DNA of 64,000 bases, taken from assembly GCF_026184235.1 (NCBI RefSeq), contig NZ_CP110806.1, forward strand, positions 992,001 to 1,056,000, read 5' to 3'. Below the pieces are notes generated by a model that was given only the letters and a program-made list of their open reading frames with translations, had not been told where the DNA came from and made no database searches. This DNA comes from Cellulomonas sp. S1-8 (GTDB lineage Bacteria > Actinomycetota > Actinomycetes > Actinomycetales > Cellulomonadaceae). Made by a program: the position numbers and the translations under genes. Positions 51,985-59,422 of this stretch are shown one piece after another. Positions within the stretch are counted from its first letter, which is position 1; the number at the start of each line of letters is the position of its first letter.

Positions 51985-52009
51985 CCACCGGACGGACAGC
52001 GACCGGTGG
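51985..52009. terminator. Hairpin between convergent ferredoxin and heliorhodopsin genes
   Basis: CCACCGG (51985-51991) pairs with CCGGTGG (52003-52009) around an 11-base loop, filling the 40-base gap between two convergent stops. Confidence 0.5.
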
Positions 52010-52010
52010 G

Positions 52011-52814
52011 TCAGCTCGGGACCAGCGTGTTCGCGAAGATCTGCCACGCCAGGAGCGTCTTGGCGACGAGGCTGGCCGTGATGTACGCGCGCTCGCCCAG
52101 CAGGTAGTCCGAGAACCTGCCGACCGGCCGGTACTGCAGCCACTGGATGAGCGCGAAGACGTTGAAGAACAGGAAGATCGAGATGATGATCCCGTAGACG
52201 AACCCGGGCGGCTCGGCCGCGCTCGTGGATCCGGGCGAGACGACGTAGACCAGGATCGCGAGCCACGGGACCACGCCGGCGATGCAGCCGAAGACGAACG
52301 GCAGCCAGCCGCCGTCACCGGGGGTGTGGTACTTCTCCTGCAGCCACCCGAACAGGATCATCGAGGCGTTCACGCCGGCGATCCCGAGCAGCGCGGCGAC
52401 GTCGGTGATGCCGGTGATCTGCGCGATGAGCACGATCATCAACGTGCTCGACAGCGAGTACTCGACCCAGCGGAAGTAGTTGTGACCCTGCCGGAGACCC
52501 GCGGTGTAGCGGCCGAAGCCCCAGGGTGAGGCGACGATCGCGTGGAAGAGCGCCGAGAGCGCGAAGAACGCGGCCACGGCGGGCCCGAGGGGCAGGTCGA
52601 GGATCAGCACCGGCTCACCCGCGGGCGTCCCCGGCGGGCCCTCGAGGTAGCTGGCCGTGACGGGCAGCGCGAAGTCGTTGGACAGGGCGACCACGGCGGC
52701 GGCCTGGCTCGCGTGCGCGACGGCGGCGATCACGTTGTACCGGCGCAGCGAGCGGAACCGCGCGGTCAGGTCTGCCGCCGGTGTGGTCCCGGTCGGGGGG
52801 TTGGCCGTCGCCAT
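52011..52814 (-). CDS. Heliorhodopsin
   Basis: The 267-residue protein starts at ATG 52812-52814. It has seven membrane helices in the inverted orientation typical of heliorhodopsins, with the conserved NDFALPVTASYLEGPPG loop, FRWVEYSLSS (counterion Glu118), GVNASMILFGWLQEKY and SLVAKTLLAWQIF, where Lys252 would bind retinal. Many segments are nearly identical to metagenomic HeR 48C12. Heliorhodopsins have slow photocycles and no ion pumping; roles as light sensor or regulator of partner enzymes are debated. No retinal or carotenoid genes are in the window. Confidence 0.95.
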   Translation of the reverse strand: MATANPPTGTTPAADLTARFRSLRRYNVIAAVAHASQAAAVVALSNDFALPVTASYLEGPPGTPAGEPVLILDLPLGPAVAAFFALSALFHAIVASPWGFGRYTAGLRQGHNYFRWVEYSLSSTLMIVLIAQITGITDVAALLGIAGVNASMILFGWLQEKYHTPGDGGWLPFVFGCIAGVVPWLAILVYVVSPGSTSAAEPPGFVYGIIISIFLFFNVFALIQWLQYRPVGRFSDYLLGERAYITASLVAKTLLAWQIFANTLVPS

Positions 52815-52956
52815 GCGTGCGCTCCCTGGTCCGCCGCCACGCCGCGTCTCCCCGCGGCGCGCGCGGATCCCAACCTATCGACAGAGGGGCGACACCGCCC
52901 GCGGCCCGCAGGCTCACGACGGACCCGCCGGGACGACCGGGCCGGGACCCGACCGG

Positions 52957-54078
52957 TCACCCGCCGGGGAGGGTCACCGTGAAGGTGCTTCCGCCGCCCG
53001 GGCCCGGGCTGGCGCCGGTGAGCGTCCCGTCGTGGGCGTGCACGAGCGCGAGGCAGATCGCCAGGCCGATCCCTGACCCCCCGCGGGCGCGGTCCCGGGC
53101 GGTGTCGGCGCGGTAGAAGCGCTCGAACACGTGCGGCAGGTGCTCGGGTGCGATGCCCTCGCCGGTGTCGTGCACGCTCAGCGCTACCCGCCCGTCGCCC
53201 GCGAGGGCGGCGCGCAGCGTGACCGCGCCCCCGGCCGGGGTGTGCCGCAGCGCGTTGGCCACCAGGTTGTCCAGCACCTGCGCGAGCCGCAGCCGGTCCA
53301 CGTCGACGTCCGGCAGCCCGGCGGCGACGTCGTCGTCGAGGCGCACGCCGCGCTCGGCGGCGCGCTCGCGCGCAGCAGCCAGCGCGGCCGACACGAGGTC
53401 GCCCGGGCTGACGGGCCGACGGTCGAGGGCCAGGTCGCCGCTCTCCGCGCGGGTCACGGCCGCCAGGTCCTCGGACAGCCGGGTCAGGCGCGTGGCCTGG
53501 TCGCGCAGGAGCGCCACGGTGTCGGCGTCGAGGGCCTGCACCCCGTCCTCGACGGCCTCGAGGTAGGCCGTCATGGTCGCCACGGGCGTCCGGACCTCGT
53601 GCGCGACGTCGGCGAGGAGGCGGGTGCGCAGACGCTCGCCGTCCTGCAGCCGGGCGGCCATCTGGTTGAAGGCCTCCGCCAGGTCGTCGAACTCCCGGCC
53701 CATCGCGGGTGACGGGACGCGTGAGTCGTACCGGCCCGTGCCCAGGTCGGAGGCTGCGGCGGACAGCGACGCCAGGGAGTGACCGATCCGGCGGGTGAGG
53801 ACCAGCGACACCGCCAAGCTCGCCACGCCGGCCGCCGCGAGCGCGAACCCCAACGCCATGGTGCTCGCGGACCGGAACGCCTCCTCGGCGTGCAGGACGG
53901 CCTCGTCGTGGTCGTCGAGCCCGGCGCGGAGCATGTGCTCGTGGAAGACGGCCGGCCCCACCTGGGTGGCGACCGCCCAGGCGGTGATCGCCCCGGCGAG
54001 CATGACCAGGCCGATGCCCGCCAGGAGCCGCCCGGCCAGGCCCCATCGGGCCGGCTCGGCGGGCGTCGGACGCGTCAC
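52957..54078 (-). CDS. Sensor histidine kinase (HisKA/EnvZ type)
   Basis: The 373-residue protein starts at GTG 54076-54078, overlapping the response-regulator stop by 4 bases. Two membrane helices (LLAGIGLVMLAGAITAWAVA and MALGFALAAAGVASLAVSLVL) enclose a short sensor loop of about 40 residues with HEHMLRAGLDDHDEAVLH, rich in His and acidic residues. HAMP, the phosphoacceptor ADVAHEVRTPVATM and the ATPase boxes LVANALRHT and GSGIGLAICLALV follow. The His-rich loop would suit a metal signal. Confidence 0.9.
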   Translation of the reverse strand: MTRPTPAEPARWGLAGRLLAGIGLVMLAGAITAWAVATQVGPAVFHEHMLRAGLDDHDEAVLHAEEAFRSASTMALGFALAAAGVASLAVSLVLTRRIGHSLASLSAAASDLGTGRYDSRVPSPAMGREFDDLAEAFNQMAARLQDGERLRTRLLADVAHEVRTPVATMTAYLEAVEDGVQALDADTVALLRDQATRLTRLSEDLAAVTRAESGDLALDRRPVSPGDLVSAALAAARERAAERGVRLDDDVAAGLPDVDVDRLRLAQVLDNLVANALRHTPAGGAVTLRAALAGDGRVALSVHDTGEGIAPEHLPHVFERFYRADTARDRARGGSGIGLAICLALVHAHDGTLTGASPGPGGGSTFTVTLPGG

Positions 54079-54794
54079 CGGCCGGGGCCCATGCGGTAGC
54101 CGACGCCGCGCACGGTGCGGACGAACCGCTGCTGCTCGGCGCTGTCCCCGAGCTTCTGGCGCACGTGCAGCACGTGGACGTCCACGAGGTGCTCGTCCCC
54201 GACCCAGCCCGGCCCCCACACGGCCTCGATCAGCGCGGGCCTGCTGAAGACGAGGCCCGGCCGCGAGGCCAGGGCTGCGAGGACGTCGAACTCGGTGCGT
54301 GTCAGGGCGACCGGGTCGCCGTCGACGCACACCTCGCGGGCGGCCGGGTCGATCGTCAGCGACCCGACCGTCACCGCGGGCTCGGCCGCCGGTGGAGCGG
54401 CGGCCGGGGAGCGCCGCGGCCGCCGCATCAGCACCCCGATCCTGGCCATGAGCTCGCGAGGGCTGAAGGGCTTGGTCATGTAGTCGTCCGCGCCGACCGA
54501 CAGCCCGATGAGCGTGTCGACCTCCTCCGCCCGGGCCGTCAGCATGAGGACGTAGCAGTCGGAGAACGTGCGCAGCCGGCGGCACAGCTCGACGCCGTCG
54601 ACGCCCGGCAGCCCGAGGTCCAGGACGACGACGTCGGGGTCCACCTGGCGCAGCAGGTCCAGCGCCTCGGTCCCGTCGTGGCAGACGTGCACCTCGAACC
54701 CGTCCCGTTCGAGGTAGCCGGCGACCAGTCGGGCCAGGGCCTGCTCGTCGTCGACCACGACCGCGCGTCGGCCCACGGGCCCGGGGATGCTCAC
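54075..54794 (-). CDS. OmpR-type response regulator
   Basis: The 239-residue protein starts at GTG 54792-54794 after GAGGG. The receiver domain contains VVVDDEQALARLV, the phosphoacceptor Asp in VVVLDLGLPGVDG and MTKPFSPRELMARI; a Pro/Ala linker leads to the winged-helix domain (LTRTEFDVLAALASRPGLVFSRPALIEAVWG ... VRTVRGVGYRM). It heads the operon with the kinase and is divergent from the DUF305 gene; the direct-repeat site at 54846-54863 lies between them. Confidence 0.9.
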   Translation of the reverse strand: MSIPGPVGRRAVVVDDEQALARLVAGYLERDGFEVHVCHDGTEALDLLRQVDPDVVVLDLGLPGVDGVELCRRLRTFSDCYVLMLTARAEEVDTLIGLSVGADDYMTKPFSPRELMARIGVLMRRPRRSPAAAPPAAEPAVTVGSLTIDPAAREVCVDGDPVALTRTEFDVLAALASRPGLVFSRPALIEAVWGPGWVGDEHLVDVHVLHVRQKLGDSAEQQRFVRTVRGVGYRMGPGR

Positions 54795-54845
54795 GCCCTC
54801 ATTGTGTGGCGGAGCGTCGCAGCCGCAGCGCGTGCGATCGGCACC

Positions 54846-54863
54846 TTCATCGGATCTTGATCG
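54846..54863 (+). promoter_or_regulatory. Direct-repeat site C, candidate response-regulator binding site
   Basis: TTCATCG (54846-54852) and TTGATCG (54857-54863) are 11 bases apart and nearly identical, the best copy of the motif seen also at 47752 and 48834. It lies between the response-regulator and DUF305 genes and could control both. Confidence 0.55.
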
Positions 54864-54967
54864 AACGACGACGACGCGTTCAGCCGCACCCCGCACGCTG
54901 GGTCATGTCACCCGGACGGCGCACCACGCGTCGACGACCGCCGCATCCCCGACCCCTGGGAGCTCCC

Positions 54968-55570
54968 ATGTACCGCACGCGTCGACGTCTGGCCGCCGCT
55001 GCGGCCGCCCTCGCACTGGGGGCTGCCCTGACCGCGTGCGCCGGGCAGAGCGGGGCCTCGGCGCCGTCGGCGAGCGTCGGGGCAGGGTCCGAGGTCGCGG
55101 CGCACAACGACGCCGACACCGCGTTCGCGCAGATGATGATCGTGCATCACGAGGGCGCGATCGAGATGGCCGGCCTCGCGGTCGAGCGAGCGGACGACCC
55201 CGCCGTCCTCGCGCTGGCCGAGCGCATCGAGGCGGCCCAGTCCCCGGAGATCGAGCTGATGGCGGGCTGGCTCGAGGCGTGGGGCGAGGACGCGACACCG
55301 GTGGGTCACGAGGGCATGGACCACGGCGGCATGCAGATGGAGGGCATGGACCACGGCGAGGCCATGGGCGTGCTCGACGACCTCGAGGGCGACCCGTTCG
55401 ACCAGCGGTTCCTCGAGCTGATGATCGCCCACCACGAGGGCGCCGTCGTGATGTCCGAGAGTCAGCTCGAGGACGGCGAGAACCCCGACGCCCTGGACCT
55501 CGCCCAGCAGATCATCGACGCCCAGACCACCGAGATCGCCGAGATGCAGGCCCTCCGGACGGGCTCCTGA
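54968..55570 (+). CDS. DUF305 lipoprotein, Met/His-rich
   Basis: The 200-residue protein (ATG 54968, GGGAG before it) has the lipobox LTAC (Cys at about 24). Two halves carry the DUF305 motif: FAQMMIVHHEGAIEMAGLA and FLELMIAHHEGAVVMSESQL, each with paired His. The linker MDHGGMQMEGMDHGEAM (residues about 117-133) is a Met/His pattern typical of copper or silver binding. The fold is a ferritin-like helical bundle. It is expected on the outer face of the membrane and next to a two-component system, as in metal-responsive units. Confidence 0.88.
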   Translation: MYRTRRRLAAAAAALALGAALTACAGQSGASAPSASVGAGSEVAAHNDADTAFAQMMIVHHEGAIEMAGLAVERADDPAVLALAERIEAAQSPEIELMAGWLEAWGEDATPVGHEGMDHGGMQMEGMDHGEAMGVLDDLEGDPFDQRFLELMIAHHEGAVVMSESQLEDGENPDALDLAQQIIDAQTTEIAEMQALRTGS

Positions 55571-55605
55571 CCACCGGCCGAGCCCGCCCCGATCCACCCC
55601 GGAAC

Positions 55606-55654
55606 TGGTCGCACATGTGACCACTGCCCGGCCGCGACCGGGCAGATGCGACCA
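55606..55654. terminator. Bidirectional two-stage hairpin
   Basis: TGGTCGCA (55606-55613) pairs with TGCGACCA (55647-55654), and inside it CTGCCCGG (55624-55631) pairs with CCGGGCAG (55638-55645) around a 6-base loop. It separates the convergent DUF305 and oxidoreductase genes. Confidence 0.6.
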
Positions 55655-55694
55655 CTTCTGGGCCCGGCGGCCCGCCGCGCGTCCGATCGGGGGG

Positions 55695-56153
55695 CTACCG
55701 GTGCTCCAGGACGACGATCGCCGTCGGGCGGCTGCGTCGGGCGGCGTGCTGGGCGGTGCTCGCGTCGATCGCGAGGTACGCGGCCCAGAGGCGGTCGCGC
55801 TCGGCACCCTGCGCCGCGCGGGCCCGGACGTCGCGTCGGCCGTCCTTGAGGTCGACCGTCGCCTCCGGTGTCGCCTGCAGGTTCAGCCACCACGCGGGTT
55901 CGGGGTCGGCCCACCCGTTCATCGCCAGGGTGACGAGGTTCGGTCCGTCCTCGAGGTAGGCGAGGATCGCCGCGCGTTCGGCGCCGCTGCGCCGGCCCGT
56001 CGTGCGCAGGACGACCGTCCCCCACCGACCGGGGCGGGGCGTCCACAGCCCGAACCGCCCGCGGGAGACCCGGTACATCGCCCGGTGCACCACCCACGCC
56101 GTCCGGATGAACCAGCGGGGCGGGAGCTTCGGGGTCGGTGCGGCGGCGTCCAC
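55695..56153 (-). CDS. Nitroreductase-family deazaflavin (F420)-dependent oxidoreductase
   Basis: The 152-residue protein starts at GTG 56151-56153. The segment WGTVVLRTTGRRSGAERAAILAYLEDG followed by WADPEPAWWLNLQATPEATVDL is the split-barrel F420-binding signature of the DDN/DUF385 family of actinobacteria. Such enzymes reduce nitro compounds, quinones or other substrates with F420H2. The physiological substrate is not known. Confidence 0.85.
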   Translation of the reverse strand: MDAAAPTPKLPPRWFIRTAWVVHRAMYRVSRGRFGLWTPRPGRWGTVVLRTTGRRSGAERAAILAYLEDGPNLVTLAMNGWADPEPAWWLNLQATPEATVDLKDGRRDVRARAAQGAERDRLWAAYLAIDASTAQHAARRSRPTAIVVLEHR

Positions 56154-56382
56154 AGCAGGTTCCCTCCGGCCCGGGACGTCGGCGGGACGCGACGATCGCG
56201 ACACCCCTGCGACGGGCCACGCGCCAGCCTGTCCGACATCCGGACGGGCTGTCACCGGTCGAAAGGACGAGCCGCTGCGGCGCACGAGCGCGCTCGCAGG
56301 CCGTCATCGCCCCGTGGCGGCAGGTCGCTGCCGCGAGACCGGCCCGTGGTCGCCGACGCGGTGCGGTGGGCGATCTCCGCCC

Positions 56383-56401
56383 GCTCCCGCGGGGCGGGAG
56401 C
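56383..56401 (-). terminator. Hairpin after the SMP-30 gene
   Basis: GCTCCCGC (56383-56390) pairs with GCGGGAGC (56394-56401) around GGG, 29 bases past the stop of the minus-strand SMP-30 gene. The other 250 bases between the two genes show nothing that I can name. Confidence 0.4.
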
Positions 56402-56429
56402 CCCCCGGGAACGGGACGTCGACGGGGGC

Positions 56430-57269
56430 TCAGCCGCCGTACGGCAGCACCGCGCGCCCCGGCACGTCGACGCGGACGCGGAACAGCGCGCCCGCCTCCG
56501 GCTCGGGGTCGTCGAGGTGCTCGCGGGACGTCGTGATGTACAGGTCCCGCAGGTCCGGACCGCCCAGCGTGCAGGCCGTCACGAGGCGCACGGGCAGCTC
56601 GACCTCCGTGAGCACGTCGCCGGACGGGGACACGCAGCGGACGCGGCCGTCGCGGTTCATCGCGACCCACACGTTGCCGGCGGAGTCGACGACGAGCCCG
56701 TCGGGGCTCGCGTCCCGGCCCGTGACGAACGGCCGGCGGTGCGTCAGGCGCCCGTCGACCACGTCGAACACGTCGGTCCGGCCGGTCGCGGTGTCGTCGT
56801 AGTAGGCGAGCGTGCCGTCGGGGGAGAAGTCGATCCCGTTGGAGATCGTGACGTCGTCGAGGACGACCTCCACGTCGCCGTCCGGTGCGATCCGGTACAG
56901 CGCGGCACCGCCGGGCGTCACGTCGTAGGGCATCGACCCCGCGTACAGGTACCCCCACGGGTCGCAGCCGCCCTCGTTCATCCGCACACCGGGGTCGGAC
57001 CACAGCTCCGGCAGCGGCGTCGGGGCACCGTCCGGGGACTCCGCGAGCCCGATGCCGCGCGCGAGCCCCACGACGTAGCCGCCGCGGCTGCGCGGCCGCA
57101 CGAACGCGGCGATCTCCCCGACGTGCAGCCGGTCGACCGTGCCGTCGCGCAGCGTCAGCAGGTCGCCCGCGAGCAGGTCGACCCAGCGCAGCCCGCCCCA
57201 CGTCGGTGACCAGCACGGACCCTCGCCGTGGTAGGCGACGGCGTCGGTGACCTGCTCGGCTCGCAGCAC
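56430..57269 (-). CDS. SMP-30/gluconolactonase/LRE family protein
   Basis: The 279-residue protein starts at GTG 57267-57269 after GAGGAG. It shows the six-bladed propeller of sugar lactonases: GEGPCWSPTWGGLRWVDL (metal-binding Glu), MNEGGCDPWGYLYAGSM, TISNGIDFSPDGTLAYYDDT and SPDGLVVDSAGNVWVAM with the conserved Asn and Asp. The family hydrolyses sugar-acid lactones with a divalent metal ion. It stands alone; the substrate is unknown. Confidence 0.87.
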   Translation of the reverse strand: MLRAEQVTDAVAYHGEGPCWSPTWGGLRWVDLLAGDLLTLRDGTVDRLHVGEIAAFVRPRSRGGYVVGLARGIGLAESPDGAPTPLPELWSDPGVRMNEGGCDPWGYLYAGSMPYDVTPGGAALYRIAPDGDVEVVLDDVTISNGIDFSPDGTLAYYDDTATGRTDVFDVVDGRLTHRRPFVTGRDASPDGLVVDSAGNVWVAMNRDGRVRCVSPSGDVLTEVELPVRLVTACTLGGPDLRDLYITTSREHLDDPEPEAGALFRVRVDVPGRAVLPYGG

Positions 57270-57451
57270 GGTTGCTCCTCGGTGGTCGGGTGGTCCGAGC
57301 CTGACGCGCCCACCCCCGCGACGCACGTCGACACCCCGCCCGCTCGCGTCGAGCAGCCGTGGGTCGGGCCCTCCGGTGAGCGTCACGTGAACAACCGCCC
57401 CGTCGTGACCGATGTGACCGGATTCACCGGCTCGGGTGACCCGATGCCTCC

Positions 57452-57457
57452 TACAGT
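57452..57457 (+). promoter_or_regulatory. -10 box, leaderless promoter of the UDP-glucose pyrophosphorylase gene
   Basis: TACAGT ends six bases before ATG 57464, and no Shine-Dalgarno sequence lies between. Confidence 0.5.
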
Positions 57458-57463
57458 CGACGC

Positions 57464-58855
57464 ATGAACGGACTCGCCCTCGCCCAGCAGAAGATGCGTG
57501 ACGCCGGCGTGCCCGCGGCCGCCGTCGACGTGTTCACCCGGTTCCACGGACTCCTGGAGTCCGGCAGCACGGGCATCGTCCGGGAGGCGGACGTCGACCC
57601 GCTCACGGGCGTGCCGCACCTCGACGCCCTCGACGTCGACGACGCCGCGGCGGCCGACGCCCTCGCGCGCACCGCCGTCATCAAGCTCAACGGAGGTCTC
57701 GGGACGTCGATGGGCATGGACCGTGCCAAGTCGCTGCTGCCCGTGCGCGACGGCCGCACGTTCCTCGACGTCATCGCCGACCAGGTGCTCGCGGCCCGCG
57801 AGGCGACCGGGGCGCGGCTCCCGCTGGTGCTGATGAACTCGTTCCGCACGCGCGACGACAGCCTCGCGGCGCTGGCCGCCCACCCGGCGCTGGCCGTCGA
57901 CGGCGTCCCCCTGGACTTCCTGCAGAACCGCGAGCCCAAGCTGCTCGTCGACGGCCTGGCGCCCGTGACCTGGGAGGCCGACCCGACGCTCGAGTGGTGC
58001 CCGCCCGGGCACGGGGACCTGTACCCGGCGCTGTTCGCGTCCGGCGTCCTGACGGCCCTGCTCGACGCGGGCTTCCGGTACGCATCGGTCTCCAACTCCG
58101 ACAACCTCGGCGCCACCCCGGACGCGCGCGTCGCCGGCTGGTTCGCGGGCACGGGCGCACCGTTCGCCGCCGAGGTCGCGCGCCGCACGCCCGCCGACCG
58201 CAAGGGCGGTCACCTGGTGGTCCGTCGCAGCGACGGGCGGATCGTCCTGCGGGAGTCCGCGCAGACCGCGCCGCAGGACGCCGACGCCGCCGCGGACATC
58301 GCCACGCACGCCTACTTCAACACTAACAACCTGTGGCTGGACCTCGAGGCGCTGGCCGCCGAGCTCGAGCGCACCGGGGGCGTGCTCGACCTGCCGCTGA
58401 TCCGCAACGAGAAGCACGTCGACCCGACGGACAAGACCTCGCCCAAGGTGGTGCAGATCGAGTCCGCGATGGGCGCCGCGATCGAGGTGTTCGACGGCGC
58501 CGCGGTGCTCGAGGTCGGCCGCGAGCGGTTCCTGCCCGTCAAGACGACGAACGACCTGCTCGTCCTGCGGTCCGACGTGTACGACGAGGACCCCGCCCAC
58601 CGGCTCGTCGCCGTCGTCGACGCGCCCCTGGTCGACCTGGACCCGGCGCACTTCGCGCTCGTCGGGGACTTCGACGCGCACGTGCCGCACGTCCCGTCGC
58701 TGCGCGGGTCGACGTCCCTGACGGTGCGCGGGGACTGGACGTTCGGGCGCGACGTGCGGGTCGTCGGTGACGCGGCGCTGGTCGGTGACGGGGGCGTCGT
58801 GCCGGACGGCGCGACGCTCGACGCGCACGGTGCCGCCGCGGCGGCGCGCCCCTGA
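57464..58855 (+). CDS. UTP-glucose-1-phosphate uridylyltransferase, eukaryotic type (UDPGP)
   Basis: The 463-residue protein makes UDP-glucose from UTP and glucose 1-phosphate for glycan and trehalose synthesis. It belongs to the UDPGP family of eukaryotes, not to bacterial GalU: VIKLNGGLGTSMGMDRAKSLLPVR is the nucleotide-binding loop with the activating Lys, followed by PLVLMNSFRTRDDS, WCPPGHGDLYPAL, SNSDNLGA, and a C-terminal left-handed helix part. Bifidobacteria and some Micrococcales use this type. Confidence 0.9.
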   Translation: MNGLALAQQKMRDAGVPAAAVDVFTRFHGLLESGSTGIVREADVDPLTGVPHLDALDVDDAAAADALARTAVIKLNGGLGTSMGMDRAKSLLPVRDGRTFLDVIADQVLAAREATGARLPLVLMNSFRTRDDSLAALAAHPALAVDGVPLDFLQNREPKLLVDGLAPVTWEADPTLEWCPPGHGDLYPALFASGVLTALLDAGFRYASVSNSDNLGATPDARVAGWFAGTGAPFAAEVARRTPADRKGGHLVVRRSDGRIVLRESAQTAPQDADAAADIATHAYFNTNNLWLDLEALAAELERTGGVLDLPLIRNEKHVDPTDKTSPKVVQIESAMGAAIEVFDGAAVLEVGRERFLPVKTTNDLLVLRSDVYDEDPAHRLVAVVDAPLVDLDPAHFALVGDFDAHVPHVPSLRGSTSLTVRGDWTFGRDVRVVGDAALVGDGGVVPDGATLDAHGAAAAARP

Positions 58856-58904
58856 TCGGACGCGCGCAACCTCCAGGCCGGCCCGGCCCGGCCCTGCACA
58901 TGGC

Positions 58905-58946
58905 GAGGGCCGGCACCCAGGCGCGTGACGCCAGGTGCCGGCCCTC
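58905..58946. terminator. Bidirectional terminator hairpin
   Basis: GAGGGCCGGCACC (58905-58917) pairs perfectly with 58934-58946, a 13-bp stem with a 16-base loop between two convergent genes. Confidence 0.75.
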
Positions 58947-58958
58947 GGGTGCGTCGTC

Positions 58959-59228
58959 TCAGCGGCGGCGCTTGCCCGCGTAGCCCGCGTACAGCGACAC
59001 GAACAGGGCCGCGAGGATCACCTGGAAGAGGACCTCGATCCAGTCGATGCCGTCCGTGACGGCGACGCCCACCTGCTGTGCGAGCCACGTACCGATGATG
59101 GCCGCGACGATGCCGATGAGGATCGTCACCAGGATGGAGATGTGCTGACGGCCACGCACGACCAGGCGGCCGAGTGCGCCGATGATCGCGCCGACGATGA
59201 TGGCGCTGATGATTCCGCCGATACCCAT
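58959..59228 (-). CDS. GlsB/YeaQ/YmgE family stress membrane protein
   Basis: The 89-residue protein is almost entirely membrane-embedded: IGGIISAIIVGAIIGALGRLVVRG, ISILVTILIGIVAAIIGTWLAQQVG and WIEVLFQVILAALFVSLYAGY, ending KRRR. This three-helix Gly-rich pattern is the GlsB/YeaQ/YmgE (transglycosylase-associated) family, often induced by stress; the molecular role is unknown. GAGGAG precedes the ATG. Confidence 0.88.
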   Translation of the reverse strand: MGIGGIISAIIVGAIIGALGRLVVRGRQHISILVTILIGIVAAIIGTWLAQQVGVAVTDGIDWIEVLFQVILAALFVSLYAGYAGKRRR

Positions 59229-59422
59229 GTCACTCCTCAGAGGTCAGGACCGATAGTCGGTCTGGGAGGAAACTAGGGCAGGTCGGGCAACTTCGCCTGT
59301 CGAGAGCGTCGCGGACGCGCTTCGACGCGGGAGACGAGACTCCGACGAACCGGGCATGCGGTGTACGCCGGGCCGGTAGGTTGCCGTGCTGGGGGGGCCG
59401 TCCACCGTCCCTAGGGAGTCCC

